A stretch of 62,527 bases of DNA from Thioclava sp. SK-1 (GCF_001705665.1 NZ_MDHA01000075.1:1-62527); one strand, 5' to 3'; shown: positions 52,441 to 61,545, counted from the stretch's first letter. Numbers and translations: made by a program. The notes: generated from the letters alone by a model not told the origin.

Positions 52441-54020
52441 CTGTTGAAAAAGTCGGTTTGTTTTGTGGGATTTTCACGCTGCTGGAGACATAGCAGCCGT
52501 TTGGTCCCGGCTTTCGCCAGTTGGTTTGCCGAAGACCGGCCATTTTGACCTTTCAGGTCATGCGCTGACCTCCTTTTGGACGCACTGCGGGCGGAGCTTG
52601 GCGAGTTTTCGGAGGTTCTGGGCGATGGCGGCGAGAAGGAATTCGTCCTTTGCGCCGTTCGGTCCTCGAAGCCTGAGCCGCGTGAGGTTCAGGATGCGCT
52701 TCAGGTGAGCGAATAGCATCTCGACCTTTTTCCTTTTGTCCCGTGAGATCTTGTAGGCTTTGGTCTTGCGGCATGCACGGGCGAACTCGCGTGCTTCCTC
52801 GTGCGGCTCACGGGTTACGTATCGCGCTTCGGCTTTCGGACAGCAGATGTCCTTGGATGGGCAGGTCTGACAGGTGGCCTTCAGAGCGCGGTATTTCTTT
52901 CTTCCACCGGTAGCCTTACCTCGGTTTGGATCGGAATAGTTGCGTCTGAATTGTTTCAGCGCCTGGCCCTCGGGACAGATGTACTGGTCATTCTTTTCGT
53001 CCCATTCGAAGTCGGATCTGGAGAAGGTGCCATCGGTGCGCTCCGACTTATCGATGACAGGGATGAACGGAATGATGCTGCGCCTTTCGACCAGCCAGCC
53101 GAGGTTCTCGGCATTGCCGTAAGCTGTGTCAGCAGCCAACCACTCCGGCCGAATGCCGAACCGTTTCTCGGTCCGATCAAGCATCGTGCGCGATGCACCC
53201 ACCTCGGCTTGCCGAATGGCGCGCGTGGCTTCGACATCCATGATCACCGAGCTTTTGGTGTCGATCAGGTAGTTGGTGGCATAGGCGAAATAGGGGCGAC
53301 TTTCATCCGCGCGGGTCCATTGCGCCGCAGGATCGGACTTGGCGACGAACTTCGGCTGGACAGGGGAGGCCGCTCCGAAGGCCGCGTTATCGAGGGTTTC
53401 GAGGTATTCTTGCGCTGCCCTGTTGCCTGCCTTGCGCGCAACATCTGCGTTCCAATCGCTTGCGGCAATCGACCGGGTCTTATTCGCGTCCGCCGGGATC
53501 AGGCTGGCATCGACGGCAAAGCCCTCGCCCGACACCAGGTCCTCTTTCAGGCAGCGCTCAACGGTCGCTTCGAACACCTTCCGAAGCAGATCGCTGTCGC
53601 GGAATTTGCCGTGGCGATGGCGGGAAAAGGTCGAGTGATCCGGGACCTTGCCTTCGAGGCCGAGACGACAGAACCAGCGGTAGGCCAGGTTCAGATGGAC
53701 CTCATCGCAAAGTCGGCGCTCGGAACGGATCCCCATGACATAGCCAATGACTAACATTCGGATGATCAGCTCCGGGTCGATCGAGGGACGCCCAAGGGAG
53801 CTGTAGAACGGGCGCAGAGCCTCTCGCATTCCATCCATGTCGAGGAAGCGGTCGATCTCGCGGAGCATGTGGCCCGCAGGCACGTGCCGCTCCAGATCGA
53901 AATCATAAAACAACTGCGCCGGTGCGTCCTGGGTGCCCATCATGGCAAAATCCTCCAATTCCCTCATAATTGAGTGAATCAAAACGACTTGCTGCGCCGC
54001 AACAAAGTCTTTTTCAACAG
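52441..54020 (-). mobile_element. IS1182-family insertion sequence
   Basis: A 12-bp perfect inverted repeat (CTGTTGAAAAAG at 52441-52452, CTTTTTCAACAG at 54009-54020) brackets a complete IS1182-type transposase gene. The length of 1580 bp is normal. No target duplication is apparent at these borders. A gene fragment lies open from the right border (54021-54424). Confidence 0.8.
52558..53943 (-). CDS. IS1182-family transposase
   Basis: A 461-residue DDE transposase with the N-terminal DUF772-type region (LREIDRFLDMDGMREALRPF, GRPSIDPELIIRMLVIGYVMG), the catalytic core (SGEGFAVDASLIPADA, WLAADTAYGNAENLGWL) and a cysteine cluster (CQTCPSKDICCPKAE) before the final KRKKVEMLFAHLKRILNLTRLRLRG, which bears the third acidic residue. 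The start at 53943 follows GGAGGATTTTGCC; the frame is open further upstream to 54255. It appears intact. Confidence 0.93.
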   Translation of the reverse strand: MMGTQDAPAQLFYDFDLERHVPAGHMLREIDRFLDMDGMREALRPFYSSLGRPSIDPELIIRMLVIGYVMGIRSERRLCDEVHLNLAYRWFCRLGLEGKVPDHSTFSRHRHGKFRDSDLLRKVFEATVERCLKEDLVSGEGFAVDASLIPADANKTRSIAASDWNADVARKAGNRAAQEYLETLDNAAFGAASPVQPKFVAKSDPAAQWTRADESRPYFAYATNYLIDTKSSVIMDVEATRAIRQAEVGASRTMLDRTEKRFGIRPEWLAADTAYGNAENLGWLVERRSIIPFIPVIDKSERTDGTFSRSDFEWDEKNDQYICPEGQALKQFRRNYSDPNRGKATGGRKKYRALKATCQTCPSKDICCPKAEARYVTREPHEEAREFARACRKTKAYKISRDKRKKVEMLFAHLKRILNLTRLRLRGPNGAKDEFLLAAIAQNLRKLAKLRPQCVQKEVSA

Positions 54021-54424
54021 CATCGGCGGATTTTGATGGTTCGGTTGAGAAAAGCAAAGCGGAAAGCGCGGTGGGCTCAACTATCGCAGAGGTTCCCGCC
54101 TGTAAGGAACGCACGTGTGAACAGGCTGAGGTCGATGGGGCGCACTTCCAACACGCCAGCCTTCGTGAGTTTTGGCACGTTCGGCATTTCTTGATAACAT
54201 GGGCAGGTGTTGGCGCAGGAGGCACAGTCGTGACGACCCCAGATGAGCAGAGCAAAGGACTCGACGATCAGGGCGAAAGTGAGCGTGGCACACTTTCGGA
54301 ACGTGTTGCGATGCTGCAAAACAGGGTGAAGGCACTCGGCCTCACTGAAACGTTGTCTGGGGCTGACCTAAAGGCCTTCATGGATGATCAGTGGGGAGAG
54401 GACGACCATTGCGATCATAGCTAA
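54021..54424 (+). pseudogene. 3' part of a gene truncated by IS1182
   Basis: A continuous open frame runs from the IS border to a stop at 54424 (about 134 residues). It has no good start codon near the border, which suggests that the IS removed its 5' part. Segments read HASLREFWHVRHFLITWAGV and then an acidic/polar tail with ERVAMLQNRVKALGLTETL and FMDDQWGEDDHC. I do not recognise the family. A GTG at 54071 could start a 117-residue form. Confidence 0.45.
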
Positions 54425-54675
54425 CTGATGAAATGCCGTCGTTCACGCCCGGATGATTGTTGGGCTAACTACAGCCTGCTTGGAGCCAAGCGGAAGATCG
54501 GTTGCTCGATTCATTTCGACCTAAGTCGGCTGTCCCGGTTGGTTTCACCCCACCTACTCAACCGATCTCTTGGGCAATACTTGGGTTGTTCTGAGGGGGC
54601 ATCAAACTGTTATAGGTTAATTATTCGAGCTTCTAATAGTATTGTGTTTGGGTGGGTGTGGGGTATTGTTTTTTC

Positions 54676-55335
54676 ATGAAAAAGGATGCGAGACAGAGCA
54701 GCCTTCCTGGGATGGAAGCTCAGACGAAGCCGGTTCGGTTCGAATTGGTCGATCCACTTTTTTATCGATACGAGAAAACAAAATCTGGGCTACTTACGCA
54801 GCTCGCCCTTGGGCCGTCGGATTTAGTCTTTGCTGCGGTTGACAAGGGTGACAATACGTATGATCTGGAGAGCCCTTCCGGCGTAAAGTTCTCGGCATCA
54901 GCTCGTAAGCTCAAGGGCAAGAACAAAGGGAAGTTTCAGATAATTGGTGACGTGCGGCGAACGGACATTTCGCCAACTGCCGTATATGACAGCTTTAAAA
55001 TCAATGGTGAAAACAAGGACGGAGAGCGCCTGAGGCCAGCGCAAGTTGGTGCGCTATATGCGCTCCTGTCGCACTGGTCGCTTTCGCAAGAGGTCGCGAC
55101 GGTTGTATTGCCCACTGGAACTGGCAAGACCGAAACAATGCTCGCCGCATCCATCGCGGACCAAGCGAAGAGAACACTCGTAGTGGTCCCCAGCATTGAG
55201 CTCAAAGATCAGATCAGTGAAAAGTTTGCAAACTGGGGCATACTCCGAAAATTGGGTGTGATCGCTGATCACGCGCTCAATCCGTCTGTGTTTGTGATGC
55301 AGAAAACTTTGGGCAGCAACGAAGACCTTAATTTA
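54676..55335 (+). pseudogene. SF2 helicase-like protein truncated by IS5
   Basis: The open frame from ATG 54676 encodes about 220 residues before the IS5 element begins. It shows a helicase N-terminal part: LRPAQVGALYALLSHWSLS, motif I LPTGTGKTETML and motif Ia KRTLVVVPSIELKDQISEKF. The rest of the ATPase is missing; after the IS the frame continues for a few residues (GSAFSMRF) and then enters unrelated sequence. AT-rich sequence (54600-54660) precedes it and may hold its promoter. Such helicases occur in restriction and defence systems; this one is presumably dead. Confidence 0.75.
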
Positions 55336-55399
55336 GGGTCAGGATGCATTGTTTTTCAACGCGCTGCGTGATTCACGGCTCGGAAAACGGAGCGGTGAC

Positions 55400-55747
55400 A
55401 TGAGCGACCTTTACTGGCTGACCGACGAACAGATGGCCAAACTCTCCCCTTTCTTCCCGAAGCCACACGGTAAGCCACGGGTCGATGACAGAAGGGTGCT
55501 GAGTGGGATTATCTTCATCAATCGCAATGGGTTGCGATGGCGCGACGCGCCGCGGGAATATGGTCCACACAAGACGTTGTACAGCCGATGGAAGCGTTGG
55601 AGCGAGAAAGGCATCTTCGCGCAGATGATGGTCGGCTTGGCAGCCGAGCATGGCGAAGAGAAGACCGTGATGATTGACGCGACATATCTCAAAGCCCACA
55701 GAACGGCGACCAGCATGGTCGTCAAAAAAGGGGGCGTGGCCGCCTGA
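55400..55747 (+). CDS. IS5 (IS427-type) transposase, OrfA
   Basis: The 115-residue N-terminal part (MSDLYWLTDEQMAKLSPFFP, RVDDRRVLSGIIFINRNGLRWRD, KTVMIDATYLKAHRTATSM) holds the first catalytic Asp. It ends shortly after an A6G5 run at 55724-55734. A -1 shift there joins it to OrfB, producing the complete transposase as in related IS427 elements. The frameshift is a known feature of this group, inferred here from the frames. Confidence 0.88.
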   Translation: MSDLYWLTDEQMAKLSPFFPKPHGKPRVDDRRVLSGIIFINRNGLRWRDAPREYGPHKTLYSRWKRWSEKGIFAQMMVGLAAEHGEEKTVMIDATYLKAHRTATSMVVKKGGVAA

Positions 55748-56157
55748 TCGGTCGCACGAAGGGTGGCATGAACACCAAGCTGCACGCCATCTGCGATAGT
55801 AAAGGCCGCCCGATCAACTTCTTTGTCTCCGCAGGACAGGTCAGCGACTACATCGGCGCGCGGGCGCTGCTCAGTAGCCTGCCAAAGGTCGACTGGCTGC
55901 TCGGGGATCGTGGCTACGACGCCGATTGGTTCAGGGATGCGTTGAAAGACAAAGGGATACGCGCCTGCATCCCCGGCAGAAAGCAACGCAAGACCCCGGT
56001 CAAATACGACAAGCGCCGATACAAGCGACGCAACCGCATCGAGATCATGTTCGGTAGGCTCAAGGACTGGCGGCGTGTGGCGACACGCTATGATCGCTGT
56101 CCAAAGGTCTTCCTTTCAGCCATCGCTCTAGCCGCGACCGTCATCTATTGGTTATGA
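55724..56157 (+). CDS. IS5 (IS427-type) transposase, OrfB
   Basis: This frame is open from the slippery A6G5 run and reads KRGRGRLIGRTKGGMNTKLH, then GDRGYDADWFRDALK with the second catalytic Asp and RRNRIEIMFGRLKDWRRVATRYDR with the final Glu. An internal ATG at 55768 exists but is not a natural start. Together with OrfA it forms a DDE transposase of normal length. It seems functional. Confidence 0.88.
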
Positions 56158-56169
56158 ATCCTGATCCTA

Positions 56170-56700
56170 GGTAGCGCATTTAGTATGCGATTTTGGCGCC
56201 GCCTGACTTTTTCAACAACATTCGCCCTTTTCGACCGATGCTGCCGCGCAGCATATCGCAGGTGCAGAAAGGGAGTGCTGGTAATCGCGCCCCTAGCGGT
56301 TGCTCGACTCTGACGGATACTGCGCTCCCAACACCGGTCATTCGACGGGTGCGCAGCCATTCGGGCGTCGGAGTCTTTGCGTAGCCGGCATAGAGACTTT
56401 TCGACGGTCAGTCCGTATCAGAGCCCAGATCGCAGTTACACCGCCGCCCTCGCAGTTGATCTCATATTCAGGTGCCGCAGAGGCTCGCTTTTCGGTTGCT
56501 ACCTCACCTTGCAGGGTCTAACAAATCAGGTGTTTAAACCGGGCTGATCCCGAGAAAGTTCTTGAGAGGGCCGATTAGGCCATGACACCATTGTCAGCAA
56601 TGCTGCGTTTATGCAGTCGAAGACCGTACTTTCTGTGCGGCGACGTCAATCCGCCTGATGACGGAACAATCCTCTTAGCCTTCTACAGATCGACAAAAAG
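56170..56700. other. non-coding region
   Basis: About 530 bases without a recognisable gene. Near 56206 the words ACTTTTTCAACA and CATTCGCCC resemble an IS end and the recurring intergenic family, so part of this region is probably old IS debris. The promoter of the DUF4123 gene should lie at the right end, but I cannot point to it. Confidence 0.5.
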
Positions 56701-58053
56701 ATGAACGAGCCATCTCAAGAGACATGGCTGGCGATTGCTGAAGCCACTTCAGCCGATGGGCGCCGTTTCGAAGCCTGCGTCGCCGGCACCGCGGCGACTT
56801 CCATTACCTTCATGGATACGTTGCGGACTGCGTTTCTCGGACGGGGCTGGCCGCAGGTGACCTTCCATGACGTGATGCGGGCGGATGAGGCACTGGGCGA
56901 CTATCATCTTGATGGGGAGGTCGCGGCACTGCTGCTGACGATCAAGGGGGGCGAGACCCTCGCCTTCGGGCGACTGCGCGCGGCAGGCGAGGCCACGCAT
57001 CGCGTCTGCCATCCCCATTGGCTGGATCTGCGGTTCTGGGATGGCGTCGCCCCGCTTGACGCACAGATAGGAGCCGTTTCGCGGCGAACCGTTCCCGAGG
57101 CGCTTCAGGCGGCCTTCTTTGGTGATCCGGCTGGTGACGCGAATCCGGTCCTCCCGCCATTGCGGCTGTTTGCCGTGCTCGATGCGGCAGCCTTGCCGCT
57201 CCTTGAAGAGCGGCTCGAGACGTCGGGCCTTAGATATCGCGCACTGTTCAAGGGCGCCGCGCAAGAAGAGCTGTCGGCGGCCGCGCCTTGGCTGGTCGAA
57301 TTGCAAGATGGCAACAGCTTTACCCGCAAGCTCTTTACCTCCACCGGTCGATCTAGCGGCCTCTTTGATGCGGGGCCCGGCTTCTTCGTGCGCAGTCGGG
57401 TCGATCTGGATGTGCTTTGGGCGCATCTGCGTAAATTCACGCGATTACGCGAACCAGACGGGAAATGGCTGTTCTTTCGGTTCTGGACGGAACCGGTGAT
57501 GAGCTGGTTCCTAGCCTGCGGAAATCGCGCAGAGCTGCGTCCGCTTTTGTCGGCGCTGCTTCCCGAAGGTCCCGAAGCGCCCGTTGAAGCGATCCTTCGC
57601 TATAATCAAACCCTGTGCCTTGAGGCCCGGCGGCGTCCTGATGGCCCCGCGGTCCGCCCTAATATGGTCATGACCCCCGAGATCCGCGAGACGGTGCGGC
57701 TGTTGCGTCTTGCCGAGGAATTCGAGGAGCTGATCGGAATCGCCATCGAACACAGTATCCCTAGCGGAGCGGCGGGGCGCGACCCTATGCATATGAGGGC
57801 GCATTTGCGGGCACGGCGTGAGCCTTGGTACGCGCTGGGATTCTGGCGGCGCGACCACTTTGTGAAGCTTTGCGTCTGGGAGTTGCTTCTGGGCCCGAAT
57901 TTTTTGGAAAATTACGCGGCAGGAGCGATCCGGGCCATCGTGGCGCGGGGCGGCGCGCCGCATGAGACGATTGATGCGATCGAGCGATATCTCGACCGCG
58001 AATATGCGCTTGAGCTTGGGTATACCGAAGAAGAATTGGACGCGTTGAAATGA
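56701..58053 (+). CDS. DUF4123 protein, type VI effector adaptor
   Basis: DUF4123 proteins are chaperones that load effectors on VgrG spikes of type VI secretion systems. The 450-residue protein has the DUF4123 domain at about residues 160-290 (LRLFAVLDAAALPLLEERLE, APWLVELQDGNSFTRKLF, FFRFWTEPVMSWFL) and longer N- and C-terminal parts. The C-terminal part contains helical segments (EFEELIGIAIEHSIPSG) and FWRRDHFVKLCVWELLLGP. It overlaps the next gene by four bases (ATGA) and is followed by a DUF2235 lipase gene, so it probably serves that effector. No vgrG is in the window. Confidence 0.82.
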   Translation: MNEPSQETWLAIAEATSADGRRFEACVAGTAATSITFMDTLRTAFLGRGWPQVTFHDVMRADEALGDYHLDGEVAALLLTIKGGETLAFGRLRAAGEATHRVCHPHWLDLRFWDGVAPLDAQIGAVSRRTVPEALQAAFFGDPAGDANPVLPPLRLFAVLDAAALPLLEERLETSGLRYRALFKGAAQEELSAAAPWLVELQDGNSFTRKLFTSTGRSSGLFDAGPGFFVRSRVDLDVLWAHLRKFTRLREPDGKWLFFRFWTEPVMSWFLACGNRAELRPLLSALLPEGPEAPVEAILRYNQTLCLEARRRPDGPAVRPNMVMTPEIRETVRLLRLAEEFEELIGIAIEHSIPSGAAGRDPMHMRAHLRARREPWYALGFWRRDHFVKLCVWELLLGPNFLENYAAGAIRAIVARGGAPHETIDAIERYLDREYALELGYTEEELDALK

Positions 58054-58682
58054 AGATTATTGGTTGGATCGCGCTTGTACTCGTGCTTCTGGGGGGGGGC
58101 TTCACGCTCGCGCGTATGACGATCTGGCAGCGGCCTTCGGGATTGGGCTCGAGCATCGGCAACAATTACATGACCCCTTCGGTCATCCGCGCCACCCTAA
58201 ATGGGATGTACCTTCTAGACCGCACAACCGGTGGGCAATCGGCCACCGGCGGGTTCCCCTATGCCGATGCGTTCAGCGACAAGATGAATTTCGAGCTGAC
58301 CTGGTATGATATCCTCGCGAAAAAGGCCTACGGCATCTCCTTCACCATACGCGCGAAAGAGTTGTCGACCTTCGGGGATGTGCGCGATCATGCGAGGGTG
58401 TCCGTCGAGCTGGGACCAGGCGCCGATGTCACGGTGCAAACCCCTGACCCCGAAGAAATGCGGCTGATCGGACTGAAACTCAGTAAAGAACTGGCAGCCC
58501 TGCCGCAGCAACCACCGGTCGTGCTGCGAGAATTATGCGCAACCGAGGTGCCGCTTGACGATCCGGTCGTGAAAATCCTTGCGGGAACAGTCGAAGACTG
58601 GTCGTTCAATCGGGCAATGGAGAATAGAAAAGCACTGATTGAGCAGCGTGGCATCGTAACCTCGCGCTGCACAAAGGAGTAA
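58050..58682 (+). CDS. membrane-anchored periplasmic protein, possible immunity factor
   Basis: A 210-residue protein with one N-terminal helix (IIGWIALVLVLLGGGFTLA) and a periplasmic domain; it lacks a lipobox cysteine. Two later cysteines (ELCATEVP and SRCTKE) may form a disulfide. It lies between the DUF4123 adaptor and the DUF2235 effector with tight spacing. A periplasmic protein in that position could be the immunity protein against the lipase, by analogy with Tli proteins, but I see no family similarity to confirm this. Confidence 0.65.
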   Translation: MKIIGWIALVLVLLGGGFTLARMTIWQRPSGLGSSIGNNYMTPSVIRATLNGMYLLDRTTGGQSATGGFPYADAFSDKMNFELTWYDILAKKAYGISFTIRAKELSTFGDVRDHARVSVELGPGADVTVQTPDPEEMRLIGLKLSKELAALPQQPPVVLRELCATEVPLDDPVVKILAGTVEDWSFNRAMENRKALIEQRGIVTSRCTKE

Positions 58683-58685
58683 CAG

Positions 58686-59936
58686 ATGGCCGAGACCGAC
58701 CCAACACCACCGTCACAGCATCCGGTAAATGTCGTCGCCGGGGGCGCGGCGGCCCAATCGGGCAACGGGGCCAGTGATACGACAACCGCCCGTTGCACCC
58801 TAATCCGGATCGGCGTGTTTTTCGACGGCACCAACAACAGCCGTGATCATGTCGGCAAGGGCAAGGACATGGATTCCTGGCACACCAATGTCGATCATCT
58901 AGAAGGGATCTATGAGGGGGAAGATAGGCCAGGGGCAGCGAAGCCTCAACCGGTCGAAGTCAATGGAGAAATACGCGAGGCCAAATACCTCAAACGCTAT
59001 ATGCGCGGCATCGGGGTCGAGGAAGACGGTGGCACGACCATGCGGGGGCTCGCTTGGGGCACCGGCGCGGAAGGGGTCGAAAACCGGGTCCGGCAAGCGC
59101 TGAGCGATTTGGCGCAAGATGTGCGCGATGCCCTTTGGGATGGTGCGCCCTGCGATATCTGGTTCGATACCTTCGGGTTTTCGCGTGGTGCGACGGCGGC
59201 GCGCGATTTTGCGAACGGGATCAAGGACGACGAGTTTCCTTATAAAGAGTCTAAGCTGAGGGTGAAATTCCTTGGGCTATTTGATACGGTTTCATCTGTG
59301 GGAAATGCCGGGAATACAGGTGGTTACGAAGGCGTTTCGCTCAAAACCTCGGGCAATATAGCCGAGAAGATCGTGCATCTGACTGCCAAGGACGAGTTGC
59401 GAGAGTATTTTCCGCTGACGCTCGCGACCTCGGGTCCAACGATCGAAATGGTAGGCGCGCATTCCGATGTCGGCGGCGGTTATTTGCCGGGCCGCGAAAC
59501 GCGGACGTTTCGGTCTACGCGCATGAATGATTCGGCTTTGAAAGCCTGGTATGAGGCACGCTGGGGTGCCGCCCCCGAGACCGATGACAGCTACCGCCGG
59601 ACAGGCGCGGGCCGCAATAAGGCCGACCTATTTACGGTAACCGCTGAGCACGGCTTGCAGTTCGTTGCGCTGAGACTGATGCATCAGCATGCATTAGCTA
59701 ATCACCTGCCCTTTCCGGAACAGGTGCCAGACAACATCCGGGGCGCGGATGTCGGGCTGTCGGATTTACTCTCGGATTATTATAACCAGCTGGTCAATGA
59801 AGAGGTCTCCGCCGAAACAGAAACCGCCGTTCGCCAGCGTTATGCACATTTGTCGCTGTCCAATGAATTAGCGGGCAACGTAGCACCCTCCGCTTTGCCG
59901 GACCCAAAAGGTGAGCGAACGAAGGCCATACTTTAA
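58686..59936 (+). CDS. DUF2235 (Tle1-type) alpha/beta-hydrolase, putative type VI lipase effector
   Basis: DUF2235 hydrolases include the Tle1 phospholipases delivered by type VI secretion. The 416-residue protein has the N-terminal strand GVFFDGTNN, the nucleophile elbow GFSRGA (Ser in DTFGFSRGATAARDF), the catalytic Asp region FLGLFDTVSSVG and AHSDVGGGY near the third catalytic residue. It begins three bases after the preceding gene stop. It has no signal peptide, as expected of a type VI cargo. The absence of vgrG, hcp or the sheath genes makes it an orphan module. Confidence 0.85.
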   Translation: MAETDPTPPSQHPVNVVAGGAAAQSGNGASDTTTARCTLIRIGVFFDGTNNSRDHVGKGKDMDSWHTNVDHLEGIYEGEDRPGAAKPQPVEVNGEIREAKYLKRYMRGIGVEEDGGTTMRGLAWGTGAEGVENRVRQALSDLAQDVRDALWDGAPCDIWFDTFGFSRGATAARDFANGIKDDEFPYKESKLRVKFLGLFDTVSSVGNAGNTGGYEGVSLKTSGNIAEKIVHLTAKDELREYFPLTLATSGPTIEMVGAHSDVGGGYLPGRETRTFRSTRMNDSALKAWYEARWGAAPETDDSYRRTGAGRNKADLFTVTAEHGLQFVALRLMHQHALANHLPFPEQVPDNIRGADVGLSDLLSDYYNQLVNEEVSAETETAVRQRYAHLSLSNELAGNVAPSALPDPKGERTKAIL

Positions 59937-60000
59937 GCATTTTATCCCACTTGAGATGCGGAGGAGGGTAGGTGCCGCCCGACGGCTAACTGCCAAATGA

Positions 60001-60072
60001 CTATAGGCACTCGTCCTCCATTTGGCGCAGCAAATACATGATCTGGGCTTTTTTGAAACGCGCCTTCTTAAT
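60001..60072 (-). pseudogene. remnant of an IS3-family orfA
   Basis: On the minus strand a short frame reads KKARFKKAQIMYLLRQMEDE and then stops. This resembles the N-terminal helix-turn-helix start of IS3 OrfA proteins (K-RF-AQI---LRQ-E). Only about 24 codons remain, so this is IS debris after the effector module. Confidence 0.45.
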
Positions 60073-60325
60073 TAGTATTCCCCGACGCCGGGTGGTTTTA
60101 CATTCCCATGTAGTCGGGTTGTAAGCTCAGCTGCGCTTGGGCTTCTGGAAAATTGTGCTGATGGACAAAAGTTAGTGTCTCGCGGCGGGGCGTGTGAATG
60201 ACCGCGATCACAAACTCGACGTAGCCACCTGCAAGTTGCACGCGACGACAAGACCACAAATAGTTTCCCCGAGTTCGTCGGTATCGTCCCCATCAGGCAA
60301 AGGCTGCACCATTCGTGAACATGAC

Positions 60326-61045
60326 CTAATGTCGCTGAAACTTAGGCACCATATCGTCTGTTTCTAACTGTAGTGCGGCCTGCCACAACGGTGTCTTGGT
60401 CACGACATAATCAAGCTTGCCATCGTGATCGCGTATCGATGTAATTGAAACCAGCCCTGCCCATTCCAACGGGCGCAAGACACAGCTGCCAAAGGCATAG
60501 GGCTTGCGCCAGGCAAAGGGCTCATCGGGCAGTTCTCCATAAAACAGTCGATAGAGATCGCTTTCAGTTTTGCCGCCTTCGAGTTCTACGTTCATCACGT
60601 TGAGCCACGTATCCCAATTTCCAAAGACCGCTTCGCCCGTTCGGGAAAATGCACTGTGATCGACCTCAAAGAGATACAGCGGGATCAACTCCGCAAACAG
60701 ACTAGCGGGGCTGGATGCAAGTCGCACCCCTTCTTTCGTTGCGCGAAAAGTCCCCTTGAAATGGCGGCCCAGCTTGCAATGGATCAGAAGAAAATGGATG
60801 AGCTCCAAAGGCGGAAAATCTGCCTCATTGACCACCTTTGATACCGCGAGAATGTCTTCGGCGGCACGTCCGGGCCAATCAAAATGTGTAAGCGCCCAAT
60901 GCACATAGTCACGCTTGAACGCTTTGGTCGCGGTAAGCCCGATCGGCGTTTCAGCGGCACGGCTTAGCGTCAGAACCGCCCCACGCAACAAAGGCGAAAA
61001 CGCAAGCGTCGGCTCGTCATCATCCATTCGCCGCAGGCTCATCAT
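60326..61045 (-). CDS. hypothetical protein, 239 residues
   Basis: I do not recognise the family. The protein is soluble and mostly helical (LTATKAFKRDYVHWALTHFDWPG, EADFPPLELIHFLLIHCKLGRHFKG, FAELIPLYLFEVDHSAF). A winged-helix-like end seems possible (LRPLEWAGLVSITSIRDHDGKLDYVVTKTPLW). The start follows AGAGAAGAGACT. The segments FKGTFRATKEGVRL and YVVTKTPLW look like helix/strand units used in nucleic-acid-binding wings, but this is only a visual impression. It is isolated between non-coding stretches. Confidence 0.7.
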   Translation of the reverse strand: MMSLRRMDDDEPTLAFSPLLRGAVLTLSRAAETPIGLTATKAFKRDYVHWALTHFDWPGRAAEDILAVSKVVNEADFPPLELIHFLLIHCKLGRHFKGTFRATKEGVRLASSPASLFAELIPLYLFEVDHSAFSRTGEAVFGNWDTWLNVMNVELEGGKTESDLYRLFYGELPDEPFAWRKPYAFGSCVLRPLEWAGLVSITSIRDHDGKLDYVVTKTPLWQAALQLETDDMVPKFQRH

Positions 61046-61260
61046 AGTCTCTTCTCTCTATCAGAGTGCCGTATCGTCCGAACGAAGTGTTCCAGGATAT
61101 CAAAAATATTCAAGCGATATTATGGTGTTGCAAGTTGCGCTTCTCTCCAGCGGCTCTGGGTCAGAAATGCTTGACGTTTGGGCCAGAATTGAATGATGCG
61201 CCCCGTTGATAAGACTCATGAAATTTCGAGGATTGGGCCAGAAAGCTGTGACGTTCGACA
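61046..61260. other. non-coding leader before repeat copy 2
   Basis: This gap probably contains the promoter of the leftward 239-residue gene. The phrase GGGCCAGAA occurs twice (about 61179 and 61236). Nothing else is recognised. Confidence 0.4.
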
Positions 61261-61359
61261 CCAAATGTAGAACGTCAGACGAAATTGACTTTTACGTCAT
61301 AAACTGACCCAATCACCGCGAACCGGATGATTGTGGATGAACCGCGAGTATCCGGTTCG
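61261..61359 (+). repeat. 99-bp direct repeat, copy 2
   Basis: Matches 35187-35285 at 93 of 99 positions in the same orientation. It contains the same hairpin (GCGAACCGGAT at 61318-61328; ATCCGGTTCG at 61350-61359; 21-base loop). The first six bases before it differ from the tRNA end, so no tRNA fragment is duplicated here. Beyond 61359 weaker similarity with the first copy continues for about 40 bases. Confidence 0.85.
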
Positions 61360-61545
61360 TTCCCCTCCTTTTCAATGTGATGCTTAGCTAGATCTTTAAG
61401 ACGACGTTTCACAGAAAGCGCCTATGCTATGCTGGGATGGCGGCAGGACCGGTTGAGTAACAAGCGGCCCAAACCGGGCATTTGCTGGACACTCATCGAA
61501 CGGCAGCGCTATCGCAGGTGCTTGGTCCGCAAGGCTTCGCGGAGT

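Larger units (their letters stand above)
55336..56167 (+). mobile_element. IS5-family element, IS427 type
   Basis: Imperfect terminal repeats (GGGTCAGGATGCAT at 55336-55349, ATGAATCCTGATCC at 56154-56167) enclose two overlapping transposase frames. The dinucleotide TA lies on both sides (55334-55335 and 56168-56169), the target duplication of the IS427 group. It interrupts the helicase gene. Confidence 0.85.

Noticed and set aside
52441-54020. Target-site duplication of IS1182
   Set aside because: The bases outside the 12-bp inverted repeats do not match.
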